The notes: generated from the sequence alone by a model not told the origin. DNA of 29,597 nucleotides from Clostridium sp. 26_22 (GCA_001916005.1 MNRP01000050.1:1-29597); one strand, 5' to 3'. Numbered from the stretch's first letter, positions 15,176-21,960 are shown. Made by a program: numbers and translations.

Positions 15176-15186
15176 TTTTTTTCTCA
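15174..15186 (+). promoter_or_regulatory. Leader element copy 3 (AATTTTTTTCTCA)
   Basis: One T longer than the other copies; it ends 65 nt before the TTG start at 15252. It can pair with GAGGAAAA in the ribosome site of the recombinase gene. Confidence 0.5.
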
Positions 15187-15251
15187 ACTTTATACATAAA
15201 AATATAAGTGTTATGAATTAAGCATAGATAATTACAAGGGAAGGAGGAAAA

Positions 15252-16910
15252 TTGGAATCAAATGATTTTGATAATAGTAAATACGTCGTTGCTTTGTATA
15301 TGAGATTAAGCAAAGACGATGGAGACAAAGAAGAAAGTGAAAGCATAACTAATCAAAGAAAAATATTAAGAGCATACGCTAAAGAAAACAATTATAAAGT
15401 TTATGATGAATACATAGATGACGGATATAGTGGAACAAATTTTAATAGACCTAATTTTCAGAGAATGATTCAAGACATAAAAGCTGGAAAAATAAATATG
15501 GTAATAACCAAGAATTTAGCAAGATTGGGTAGAGATTATATTGAAACAGGTAGATATATTGAAACATTCTTTCCAGAAAATGAAATACGCTATATAGCTA
15601 TATTAGATGATGTAGATACATATTTGGATAAAAACTGTGATACTGTAGCATTTAAAAATATTATGAATGATTTTTATGCAAAAGAAACATCTAAAAACAT
15701 AAAGAAAACTAAAAACAGAAAAAAACAAGAAGGATTTTATTATATAAGTTATGCACCATTTGGATATACAAAAATAGATAAAGCAGGTCATTTAAAAATT
15801 AATGAAGTAGAGGCTGAAACTGTAAAAAGAATATTTAATGAATTTATTGGAGGAAAAGGAACATATCAAATTGCACAATTACTAAACAAAGAAAAAGTTA
15901 TTACACCTGGAATATCAATGAATATGACTGGAGTCGTAAATAATATAACAAATACTACAAACACATGGAGACATACAACTGTTAAGAGAATTTTAACAAA
16001 TCCAATATATATAGGTACTATAGTACAAAATAAAAGAAAGAAAATCAGTTATAAAAGTAAAAAGATGATTGCATTACCAAAAGAACAACATACAATTACA
16101 GAAAATCATCATCCAGCTATTATTAATTTAGAAACTTGGAATACGGTTCAAGCTATTTTTAATAGTCATAAAGGAGAAAGAATAAAAGAAGAAGACCCGT
16201 TATTGAAATCATTATTATATTGTTATCATTGCCATAATAAATTACAAATTAATAAAAAACAGGACAAATATAAGGACAAAGTAACAACTAGAAGATATGT
16301 TATTTGTAGTACAGCAGCTAGAACTGTAAGTAATAAAATTTGTTATAAACAATACATTAATTATGACAGGCTAGAAGAAAAAATATTAAATAAAATATAT
16401 AGTGTTTTTGCTGAATATCTAAATTCAGATGCTTTTAATGATAAAGAATTATTATCAAATTTAATTAAATCACAAAGTAATAAAGGGAAGCTAGAAGAAA
16501 AAATAAGACAAATTAATAGTCAATTAAATAGTTTAAATAAAAAAATATCTACATTATATAATGATAAATTGAATGGATTAATAGAAGAACAAGATTTTAC
16601 ATATTTTTCTGAAAATATGGTAATAGAAAGACACAAGTTAGAAGAACTCAAAGAAAAAACTGAAGAAGAAATTGAAGAATTTGATAAAAATTATGATGAA
16701 AATGAAATAGAGGAAAAATTAAAAAAAATAATTAAAAGAATTGTTGAGTGTAAAGAATTAAAAAAAGAAGATTTGCAACAATTAGTTAATAAAATCGAAA
16801 TTGACAAGGATAAAAATGTGCTTATTCACTTTAATTTTTATGAATTAAATTGTATAGGAGGGTACTTTAATTTTGATAATACCGAATATAGAGAAGCAAT
16901 CAGTTCGTAA
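15252..16910 (+). CDS. Large serine recombinase 1
   Basis: A 552-residue site-specific recombinase of the TndX/TnpX/CcrAB class. The catalytic domain (about 10-160) has YMRLSKDDGDKEESESITNQ with active Ser20, DDGYSGTNFNRP, and ITKNLARLGRDYIETGRY with the catalytic Arg residues. It is followed by the recombinase domain (about 175-300, APFGYTKIDKAGHL...), a zinc ribbon (Cys 324, 327, 352, 364) and a long coiled coil (about 405-500). It should cut and join att sites in an integrase or excisionase reaction. The start is TTG 15252: AAGGAGG at 15241-15247 precedes it and no in-frame ATG is available before the catalytic motif. Its end overlaps recombinase 2 by 38 nt. Confidence 0.93.
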   Translation: MESNDFDNSKYVVALYMRLSKDDGDKEESESITNQRKILRAYAKENNYKVYDEYIDDGYSGTNFNRPNFQRMIQDIKAGKINMVITKNLARLGRDYIETGRYIETFFPENEIRYIAILDDVDTYLDKNCDTVAFKNIMNDFYAKETSKNIKKTKNRKKQEGFYYISYAPFGYTKIDKAGHLKINEVEAETVKRIFNEFIGGKGTYQIAQLLNKEKVITPGISMNMTGVVNNITNTTNTWRHTTVKRILTNPIYIGTIVQNKRKKISYKSKKMIALPKEQHTITENHHPAIINLETWNTVQAIFNSHKGERIKEEDPLLKSLLYCYHCHNKLQINKKQDKYKDKVTTRRYVICSTAARTVSNKICYKQYINYDRLEEKILNKIYSVFAEYLNSDAFNDKELLSNLIKSQSNKGKLEEKIRQINSQLNSLNKKISTLYNDKLNGLIEEQDFTYFSENMVIERHKLEELKEKTEEEIEEFDKNYDENEIEEKLKKIIKRIVECKELKKEDLQQLVNKIEIDKDKNVLIHFNFYELNCIGGYFNFDNTEYREAISS

Positions 16911-18474
16911 TATTGCAATCTATTTAAGATTAAGTAAAGATGATGGTGATAGAGAAGAAAGTGAAAGCATATCAAATCAAAGAGCAATTATACTTGACTA
17001 TATAAATAAGAATTTTAATTATGATAATTATTATGAATATGTAGATGATGGTTTTTCAGGAGCTACTTTTAATAGACCAGGCTTTAAGAAAATGATTGAA
17101 GAATTAGAAATAAATAAAATAGATTTAATAATAACAAAAAATCTTGCAAGATTTGCAAGAAATTATATTGAAGCGGGAGAATATATAGAAAAAATATTTC
17201 CTGACAAAAATATTAGGTATATTGCTATTTTAGATGGAGTCGATAATTTTCAAGATAAAATATCAAATGAATTTGCACCAATAAAAGGTGTATTTAATGA
17301 ACTTTTTTGTAAAGAGACATCCAAAAGTGTAAAAAGAAGCAAAAGAAAAAAGATGTTAGAAGGATATTATAGTTGCAATGTAGCACCATATGGATATAAA
17401 AAGGACCCAGATAATCATGGAAAGTTAATTGTAGACGAAACTGCAAGTAAAGTTGTTGAAAGTATATTTAAATTAACATTACAGGGAAAAACAGCAAAGC
17501 AAGTAGCAGATATATTAAATGAAAAGAAAATTGAAACTCCATCAGAATACTTAAAAATTAAAGGATTAGAAAATAGAACAAAAAAAGTTTGGACAAGATC
17601 AATAATTACAAGAATATTATCAAATGAAGTTTATACAGGTAAATGTTTAAGAGGAAAGACTCAAAATGTAAGCTATAAAAGTAAAAAAAGGATATGCATT
17701 ACAAGAAATGAACAAATAAAAACTGAAAATACACATGAACCCATAATTTCTGAAGAAATATTTAATGAAATTCACAACAATAACAAATTTGGTAATAAAC
17801 CGAATAATAATGAAAAAATGAATACAAAGTTTTGCAAATATATGTATTGTGGTGAATGCAAAAATAGAATGTCAAGAAGAAGGTCAAGAAATTCAATAAA
17901 TATACATTGTCCTACAAGAAATGAAACAGATTATTTATGTTCTAATAAGCAACTATATAATTACGATAATCTAGAAGAACTGATTATTAAAAAGATAGAA
18001 AAAGAATTTAATGAATATTTTGAAAAAAATAAACTTAATCCATATCTTATAAAAAATTATAATGAAAAAAAAGCAATTAAAATTGATACTAAATTAAAAG
18101 ATACTAATAAAGAACTTGGAATGTTAAGATTTAAAATATCAAAATTATATAATGATAGATTGCAAGAAGTTGTTTCAGAAGAGAACTATAAAAAACGATA
18201 TGACGCGTTAATAAACAAAAGAAAAGAATTAACAGAAAAATTAGATGCCCTTGAAAAAGAAAAGGAAAAGATTAAAGATAATGATGAAATAGTTATAAAA
18301 ATTGAAAAAGTAAAAAATATATTAAAAAATATAAATAAAGATACTCTATCAGAAGAAGATATAGGCGAACTTATAAAAAGGATAGAAATAAATCATAATT
18401 CGATTCATATTTTTTATAATTTTGAAAGTATGAAAGCTAAAAAAATTCCTGTCAAAATTGAACACTCTGAATAA
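16873..18474 (+). CDS. Large serine recombinase 2
   Basis: A 533-residue paralogue of the recombinase just upstream with the same domain order: catalytic domain (YLRLSKDDGDREESESISNQ, Ser21; DDGFSGATFNRPGF; ITKNLARFARNYIEAGEY), recombinase domain (about 170-300), zinc ribbon (YCGEC, then two further Cys), coiled coil (about 400-480). TTG 16873 is the start; AGGAGG at 16857-16862 lies 10 nt before it, inside the end of gene 1. Two tandem, overlapping large recombinases recall CcrA/CcrB, which act as a pair. The last coding gene before the chromosomal junction, the usual position of an integrase. RLGR of copy 1 is RFAR here, keeping the arginines. Confidence 0.92.
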   Translation: MIIPNIEKQSVRNIAIYLRLSKDDGDREESESISNQRAIILDYINKNFNYDNYYEYVDDGFSGATFNRPGFKKMIEELEINKIDLIITKNLARFARNYIEAGEYIEKIFPDKNIRYIAILDGVDNFQDKISNEFAPIKGVFNELFCKETSKSVKRSKRKKMLEGYYSCNVAPYGYKKDPDNHGKLIVDETASKVVESIFKLTLQGKTAKQVADILNEKKIETPSEYLKIKGLENRTKKVWTRSIITRILSNEVYTGKCLRGKTQNVSYKSKKRICITRNEQIKTENTHEPIISEEIFNEIHNNNKFGNKPNNNEKMNTKFCKYMYCGECKNRMSRRRSRNSINIHCPTRNETDYLCSNKQLYNYDNLEELIIKKIEKEFNEYFEKNKLNPYLIKNYNEKKAIKIDTKLKDTNKELGMLRFKISKLYNDRLQEVVSEENYKKRYDALINKRKELTEKLDALEKEKEKIKDNDEIVIKIEKVKNILKNINKDTLSEEDIGELIKRIEINHNSIHIFYNFESMKAKKIPVKIEHSE

Positions 18475-18484
18475 AAAATCGAGC

Positions 18485-18510
18485 AAAGCCTATATATTTA
18501 GGCTTTTTTT
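18485..18510 (+). terminator. Terminator after the recombinase pair
   Basis: AAAGCCTA (18485-18492), 6-nt loop, TAGGCTTT (18499-18506), then a long T-run. Confidence 0.85.
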
Positions 18511-18547
18511 ACGTCAATATAATATGATTTTTATAAAAAATGATGAA

Positions 18548-18614
18548 TTTTGGGCATTTTTGTCGTTTTTGAACATAAAAAAAGTTTAAATTAGAAATGA
18601 AAAAATGCCCAAAA
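18548..18614. repeat. Inverted repeat next to the element end
   Basis: TTTTGGGCATTTTT (18548-18561) and AAAAATGCCCAAAA (18601-18614) are exact complements, 39 nt apart. They lie between the recombinase genes and the broken carboxypeptidase gene, where binding sites of the recombinase or its directionality factor would be expected. Confidence 0.6.
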
Positions 18615-18656
18615 CTCAAGGAAAATTAAGAATTTTTTCCTGCTAGTTTTGAACAT
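18567..18656 (+). other. Putative attachment region (attR) with a 10-bp direct repeat
   Basis: TTTTGAACAT occurs at 18567-18576 and again at 18647-18656. The second copy lies at the point where the minus-strand carboxypeptidase reading frame loses similarity to its family (after SANE). I infer that the crossover lies at about 18645-18665. The exact core cannot be fixed without the left junction or an empty site. Confidence 0.5.
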
Positions 18657-19116
18657 CATACTCATTTGCAGAAACTACACAAATTGCTTTTAACATTTCA
18701 TCAACTGTTAGTGTTTCTTTTGTATCAAGCCATATTTGAGAACCTCCCATAGACCTTGCATTTTCAGAGCATGGTATTTGCTCTGTATATGAAAGCTTTC
18801 CACTATCAATTTGTTCCATAATCAAAAGAATGCTCATAATTTTTGTTACAGAAGCGGGACGTAATTTTTCATGACTGTTATGAGAATATAAAACTTGACC
18901 AGTAGATTGCTCAATCAAAATAGCAGAGCCACTTTCAAGGTTTAAAGAGTTATTATCTTCAACATTAATAGAAGTATTAATTGAAGAAGAAGTTTCTAGG
19001 GTAGCAGAATAATCAGAAGACCAAATGTAAGAACTTGAGGTGTCATAACAAAGAGATATTGTAGTAAAAGATAACACAAAAATAAATATAATAAAGGTTA
19101 AAACAAATTTACGCAT
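18643..19116 (-). pseudogene. dacF: D-alanyl-D-alanine carboxypeptidase, truncated by element insertion
   Basis: DacF/PBP5-type serine peptidase that trims peptidoglycan side chains. The remaining 157 residues contain a signal peptide (about 1-24), a Ser/Asn-rich linker, SGSAILIEQSTGQVLYSHNS, the active-site SxxK (RPASVTKIM), and the SENARSMGGSQIWL segment, and break off directly after the SxN motif (VVSANE). The last five residues (YDVQN) do not fit the family and precede a TAG. The KTG motif and the C-terminal half, roughly 200 residues or more, are missing, so the product cannot be active. AGGAGG precedes the start on the minus strand. The symbol is approximate; dacA, dacB and dacF are not distinguishable from this part. 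Confidence 0.85.
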
Positions 19117-19202
19117 ATAAGCCTCCTAAAGGGTAATTAATTTAGTATAAATATATGTTGATAAAAACAATTTAGAATAAAAACTGTAAAAATCTAAAAC
19201 CC

Positions 19203-19231
19203 TTGACATTTGGGACAAAACATATTAATAT
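19203..19231 (+). promoter_or_regulatory. Sigma-A promoter of the 19264 gene
   Basis: TTGACA (19203-19208), 17-nt spacer, TAATAT (19226-19231). Confidence 0.6.
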
Positions 19232-19263
19232 ATAAATGTAAAAAGTAAAGGATGTTGAAAAAT

Positions 19264-19455
19264 ATGATTAATATAGTTGTTAAAATATTAGGGATTTTAT
19301 TAGTTCTAACAGGTGTTATTTTAATATATGATGCAAGAAATATAACAAAGAAATTTTTTGGATTTGGAGACCAAAATGAGGGAAGTTCTGGACTAAAAAT
19401 AATAGGATTTATTATTGCAATAGTTGGAGGAATAATTATATTTGTTGTAAAATAG
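19264..19455 (+). CDS. Small two-helix membrane protein
   Basis: A protein of 63 residues with two membrane helices (IVVKILGILLVLTGVILIY, and IGFIIAIVGGIIIFVV at the end) and a loop DARNITKKFFGFGDQNEGSS between. The loop is polar and looks conserved rather than random. The start is uncertain: the ATG at 19252 abuts the AAAGG and cannot use it, so ATG 19264 (12-nt spacing) or TTG 19255 is more likely. Own promoter at 19203. No function known. Confidence 0.65.
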   Translation: MINIVVKILGILLVLTGVILIYDARNITKKFFGFGDQNEGSSGLKIIGFIIAIVGGIIIFVVK

Positions 19456-19492
19456 ATTTTTATATAAAAAAATAGATGTTTTATAAATGAAA

Positions 19493-19521
19493 TTGACATA
19501 ACAACATAAGTGGTGTATAAT
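19493..19521 (+). promoter_or_regulatory. Strong sigma-A promoter of a small transcription unit
   Basis: TTGACA (19493-19498), exactly 17 nt, TATAAT (19516-19521) with TG before it. Transcription should begin near 19528, where a stem-loop AGTCAGCT/AGCTGATT (19528-19546) stands at the 5' end of the RNA. Confidence 0.8.
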
Positions 19522-19575
19522 GTAATAAGTCAGCTAAGAGCTGATTAATAAATATAAAGTGAGGATTAGAGAGAC

Positions 19576-19728
19576 ATGAAAAAGGTTACAGCAAAACAGG
19601 AGAACACAACAGTATCAACAACAGTTAAAGACTCAATGGCGTCTAAAAAAGAGGGCTATGAGGCTGCTGGAATTCCGGTAGATAGATTATTAATCTGCAA
19701 CGGATTGCCACTTAGTACTGTTGAATGA
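19576..19728 (+). CDS. 50-residue protein in its own transcription unit
   Basis: MKKVTAKQENTTVSTTVKDS begins a 50-residue chain; the second half contains KKEGYEAAGIPVDRLLICNG and ends LPLSTVE. GTGAGGA lies about 11 nt before ATG 19576. The frame is bracketed by a consensus promoter (19493), a 5' stem-loop and a clean terminator (19752), so the RNA of about 250 nt is real even if the peptide is not. Codon choice (GCG, GGC, CCG, CTT, TGC) is less AT-biased than that of its neighbours. There is one Cys and no membrane helix. No family recognised; a regulatory RNA with incidental ORF is the alternative. Confidence 0.55.
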   Translation: MKKVTAKQENTTVSTTVKDSMASKKEGYEAAGIPVDRLLICNGLPLSTVE

Positions 19729-19751
19729 TTGAGTGTACTAATCCGGAAAAG

Positions 19752-19777
19752 GAGCATTTCAATAATGCTCTTTTTTC
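19752..19777 (+). terminator. Terminator of the 19576 unit
   Basis: GAGCATT (19752-19758), TCAAT loop, AATGCTC (19764-19770), then six T residues. Confidence 0.85.
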
Positions 19778-19816
19778 TTTAGAAACTTTGAAAATTAAAA
19801 AAATTTAAAAATACTA

Positions 19817-19846
19817 TTGACAATAAAAGTTTAAATGTGCTATTAT
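19817..19846 (+). promoter_or_regulatory. Promoter of tRNA-Leu
   Basis: TTGACA (19817-19822), 18-nt spacer, TATTAT (19841-19846), 20 nt before the tRNA. Confidence 0.65.
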
Positions 19847-19865
19847 AAGTAATGTCATAAGAAAT

Positions 19866-19949
19866 GCGGATGTGGCGGAATTGGTAGACGCGCTGGTCTT
19901 AGGAACCAGTGCCAACGGCGTGGGGGTTCGAGTCCCTTCATCCGCACCA
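19866..19949 (+). tRNA. tRNA-Leu (anticodon UAG)
   Basis: The acceptor stem GCGGATG (19866-19872) pairs with CATCCGC (19939-19945); discriminator A and an encoded CCA follow. D-arm (GGCGGAATTGGTAGACGC), anticodon stem CTGGT/ACCAG with loop CTTAGGA, anticodon TAG, a class II variable arm (TGCCAACGGCGT), and T-arm with GGTTCGAGTCC. The long variable arm and anticodon identify leucine, reading CUA and related codons. Confidence 0.95.
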
Positions 19950-19985
19950 AAGGATAATATCGTCGCACCAGACGAAAAAACGATT

Positions 19986-20013
19986 AAATCGACTGTAAAA
20001 GGTCGATTTTTTT
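19986..20013 (+). terminator. Terminator after tRNA-Leu
   Basis: AAATCGAC (19986-19993), 8-nt loop, GTCGATTT (20002-20009), then more T residues. Confidence 0.8.
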
Positions 20014-20052
20014 CGTGCCTAAGTATTGAAATTTTCGGAAAGGTGTGATATT

Positions 20053-20334
20053 ATGTTAAACATAATCAAGAAACAAATCAATATTAGTAAAGAACTAAAT
20101 TCTAAAATTGAGTGGGCGTGCCAATTAAAACTAAAAGGAAAGGAAAAACCTAAAATTTATCAAGGCTCATTAAGAGTTATTGAACATAGCAATTTAGCAT
20201 ATGTAGAGCCCCATAGATTAGTGATTAAAAATAATCTTTATTTATTCTTTAATGAACACGATTATTTTTATGTGAATGATTTGAGAAACAAATATCCGTT
20301 ATCTCAATTAAAAGATTACATAGCAAGGCATTGA
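20053..20334 (+). CDS. Hypothetical 93-residue protein
   Basis: MLNIIKKQINISKELNSKIE starts a 93-residue soluble protein, rich in Lys, Tyr and Phe, with a strand-rich middle (PKIYQGSLRVIEHSNLAYVE, HRLVIKNNLYLFFNEHDYF). GGAAAGGTG at 20038-20046 supports ATG 20053 over an in-frame TTG at 20026. It lies downstream of tRNA-Leu and its terminator and is closed by a hairpin terminator of its own. I recognise no family. Confidence 0.65.
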   Translation: MLNIIKKQINISKELNSKIEWACQLKLKGKEKPKIYQGSLRVIEHSNLAYVEPHRLVIKNNLYLFFNEHDYFYVNDLRNKYPLSQLKDYIARH

Positions 20335-20420
20335 TAATTTTAGAGTTTTTAAAAAATTATACTATATTGGTTTATTTGTGATATTAAAAATAAGTTAATA
20401 TAAATAAATTATAAAATTCT

Positions 20421-20473
20421 AAAAGTGTCAGTAGTAAGTCGCTAATTGCAAATTGCTATGTGACACTTTTTTG
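20421..20473 (+). terminator. Terminator after the 20053 gene
   Basis: AAAAGTGTCA (20421-20430) and TGACACTTTT (20461-20470) form a perfect 10-bp stem; T residues follow. The 30-nt interior also contains AATTGC/GCAAATT-type pairing. Confidence 0.7.
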
Positions 20474-20515
20474 AGTGCTTTTCTATCATCAATTTTGGAA
20501 GGAGGATATTTAATA

Positions 20516-20837
20516 ATGAATGATGAAAAGAAAGTAGCAGGAATTTATATTAGAGTGAGTACAGAAGATCAAGTCAGGGAACGGATTTAGTTTAGGAGAA
20601 CAAAAGGAAAAACTACTACAGCTTTGTGAATTTAAAGAATACGAAGTATTTAAAGTGTATGAAGATGCTGGAATAAGTGCAAAAGATATGGAACATAGAC
20701 CAGCATTTCAAGAGATGTTAGCAGATATGAAGAAAGGCAAAATCAACTATATTGTCGCATACAAGCTGGACAGAGTTACACGTTCAGTTCGTGATTGTGT
20801 GCAATTGATGAAAGCTATAACAAGACAAAGTTCTTAA
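20516..20837 (+). pseudogene. Serine recombinase remnant, frameshifted and truncated
   Basis: ATG 20516 with GGAAGGAGGA before it opens with VAGIYIRVSTEDQVRE, an intact catalytic-serine motif (Ser15). One extra base near 20582 then shifts the frame to an early TAG at 20588. In the shifted frame the domain continues (SLGEQKEKLLQLCEFKEYEV, YEDAGISAKDMEHRPAFQEM, IVAYKLDRVTRSVRDCVQL) to a TAA at 20835. The long helix, recombinase domain and zinc ribbon are absent, so even without the frameshift this is only the first third of a large recombinase. It is a different subfamily from the pair at 15252-18474. Confidence 0.85.
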
Positions 20838-20985
20838 ATCTTCTTAACTCTAAGCATTTACTTTTAGTATCAGCACAAGTAATGGAACTAACTGAAAAAG
20901 AACAAAACATTTTTGTATTTGAGATATTATATAGCATTTATAGTATTCTAAAGAACAAAAATTTGTAGAAATTTAATTTGTTTGC

Positions 20986-21014
20986 TTGTTTTTGAGTGAA
21001 ATATGTAGTATAGT
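20986..21014 (+). promoter_or_regulatory. Promoter of the small hydrophobic peptide gene
   Basis: TTGTTT (20986-20991), 17-nt spacer, TATAGT (21009-21014). The transcript would start about 80 nt before the ATG at 21100. Confidence 0.5.
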
Positions 21015-21054
21015 AGATAACGTAGGAAAAAGAAAATTAGTAGATGTGTGTGTT

Positions 21055-21096
21055 GCCTCTGAACCTCGATCTTTATCGAGAGCAAGGAGGTGAGGC
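21055..21096 (+). promoter_or_regulatory. Leader hairpin covering the ribosome site of the peptide gene
   Basis: GCCTC (21055-21059) and ACCTC (21063-21067) can pair with GAGGC (21092-21096) and GAGGT (21087-21091), placing the AAGGAGGTG ribosome site in a stem. A competing inner stem CTCGAT/ATCGAG (21065-21070, 21075-21080) would open it. Masked ribosome sites of this type are usual in type I toxin mRNAs. Confidence 0.55.
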
Positions 21097-21099
21097 TAT

Positions 21100-21210
21100 A
21101 TGTTAGAAATATTTGTATTCCTAGTAATAGGATTAATAGTATCAATAACAGTAAATTTAGCCTTGCTATGTATTTTATACATACAATGGGTTAATAGTCA
21201 GATAAAATAA
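21100..21210 (+). CDS. Small hydrophobic peptide, candidate type I toxin
   Basis: A 36-residue peptide: one membrane helix (IFVFLVIGLIVSITVNLALL, then CILYI) followed by a short polar end WVNSQIK. AAGGAGGTGAGG lies 9 nt before ATG 21100. Length, single helix and polar tail fit the Fst, TxpA and BsrG classes of membrane-damaging type I toxins, although sequence identity to any of them is not evident. The gene has its own promoter, a leader that can hide the ribosome site, and a convergent antisense RNA that covers the last codons and the 3' end. These together are the reason for the call. It sits between two recombinase remnants, as such loci often do. Confidence 0.6.
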   Translation: MLEIFVFLVIGLIVSITVNLALLCILYIQWVNSQIK

Positions 21211-21296
21211 AAAACACGACACATTTGCTTCTGCAGAGCGATGTGTCGTTATTCAAATAATATTGGGTAACCGCATTTCTGCGATTTCTTTTTCCT
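21204..21296 (-). ncRNA. Antisense RNA, candidate type I antitoxin
   Basis: A consensus promoter on the minus strand (21303-21331) starts a transcript near 21296 that runs back toward the peptide gene. It contains a CGCA-GAAA-TGCG stem with a GNRA-type loop (about 21271-21282) and ends in a perfect hairpin (ACGACACAT/ATGTGTCGT, 21216-21224 and 21241-21249) followed on the minus strand by GTGTTTTTTATTTT. The RNA of about 90 nt overlaps the 3' end of the 21100 gene. Confidence 0.6.
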
Positions 21297-21302
21297 ATAT
21301 TT

Positions 21303-21331
21303 ATTATACACAGATAATGCACAATTGTCAA
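21303..21331 (-). promoter_or_regulatory. Consensus promoter of the antisense RNA
   Basis: On the minus strand TTGACA (21331-21326), exactly 17 nt, TATAAT (21308-21303): a perfect match to the sigma-A consensus and stronger than the promoter of the peptide gene. Confidence 0.8.
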
Positions 21332-21347
21332 TTTTATTTTGAAAAAC

Positions 21348-21376
21348 TTGCGAAATTAACATAAAAATGCTATAAT
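21348..21376 (+). promoter_or_regulatory. Promoter of the 21460 gene
   Basis: TTGCGA (21348-21353), 17-nt spacer, TATAAT (21371-21376). It is divergent from the antisense RNA promoter next to it. Confidence 0.6.
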
Positions 21377-21459
21377 TATGCTAATAATAGTTATATTTTA
21401 CATGTGTTTCGTGCAAAAACTATTAAATAATGAATAACATTTTGAAAGGAGCATGTGTT

Positions 21460-21960
21460 ATGCGGAAAAGAATAATTTTAGCAGTAGTATTAATCGTAGC
21501 CGTTATTGCTACCATTGGAGGTATTCATTTTTTAAATAATAATGAAACTGAAGATGTTTTGAAACCAGGAGATCTGATTATTAACTTGCCAGAAAAAGAA
21601 GAACTGGTAGTGTTCGACAAAGAAAAAACTGACAGTCATGAGGTCATTAAATTTCTTTTTAAAGATTTGGAGGGAGGCTGTGTGTACTCGTTAGATCAGA
21701 AGATTTTTTTGATGACAGAAAATTCAGATGAGGAAAAAGTTATTTGCTATTCGGACTGCGCAACTGAAGAAAGTTGCAAGCCTATAGCAATAACAACAAC
21801 GGGTAATTATATGATCCTCGAAACTGAGCAAGGAGAAAAAATCGCAGTGCAAATGGAAAAAAGTCAGATGGAACGATTAATCGAGCCAAGAGAACCGATA
21901 GCATTTGATGATTTACCAGAAAAAGAAAAAAATTCATTATTTGAATTGATTGAAGAATAA
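21460..21960 (+). CDS. Membrane-anchored exported protein, unknown
   Basis: A 166-residue protein with an N-terminal membrane helix (RKRIILAVVLIVAVIATIGG) and an outer domain of about 135 residues, acidic, with a cysteine cluster (GGCVYS, ICYSDCATEESCKP) that could form disulfides. AAAGGAG at 21445-21451 supports ATG 21460 over the in-frame ATG at 21430. Base composition is visibly less AT-rich than in the surrounding genes (codons such as CTG, GTC, TCG and GAG), pointing to transfer. It lies between the putative toxin locus and a second recombinase remnant. No family recognised. Confidence 0.7.
   Translation: MRKRIILAVVLIVAVIATIGGIHFLNNNETEDVLKPGDLIINLPEKEELVVFDKEKTDSHEVIKFLFKDLEGGCVYSLDQKIFLMTENSDEEKVICYSDCATEESCKPIAITTTGNYMILETEQGEKIAVQMEKSQMERLIEPREPIAFDDLPEKEKNSLFELIEE

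Larger units (their letters stand above)
1..18656. mobile_element. Probable integrated element, right part
   Basis: The right end is inferred from the disrupted carboxypeptidase gene at 18643, adjacent to two large serine recombinases, a DUF6076 gene and a DUF3789-like gene. No C-terminal carboxypeptidase segment was found on the minus strand between 1 and 18640, so the left end should lie before base 1. The signalling block 1-11166 would then be cargo. The alternative, that an independent chromosomal segment ends somewhere near 11-12 kb, is not excluded. No conjugation, relaxase or replication gene is visible here. Confidence 0.45.

Noticed and set aside
20882..20968. 28-codon ORF MELTEKEQNIFVFEILYSIY...
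   Set aside because: No ribosome site and no separate promoter; it lies in the debris after the recombinase remnant.
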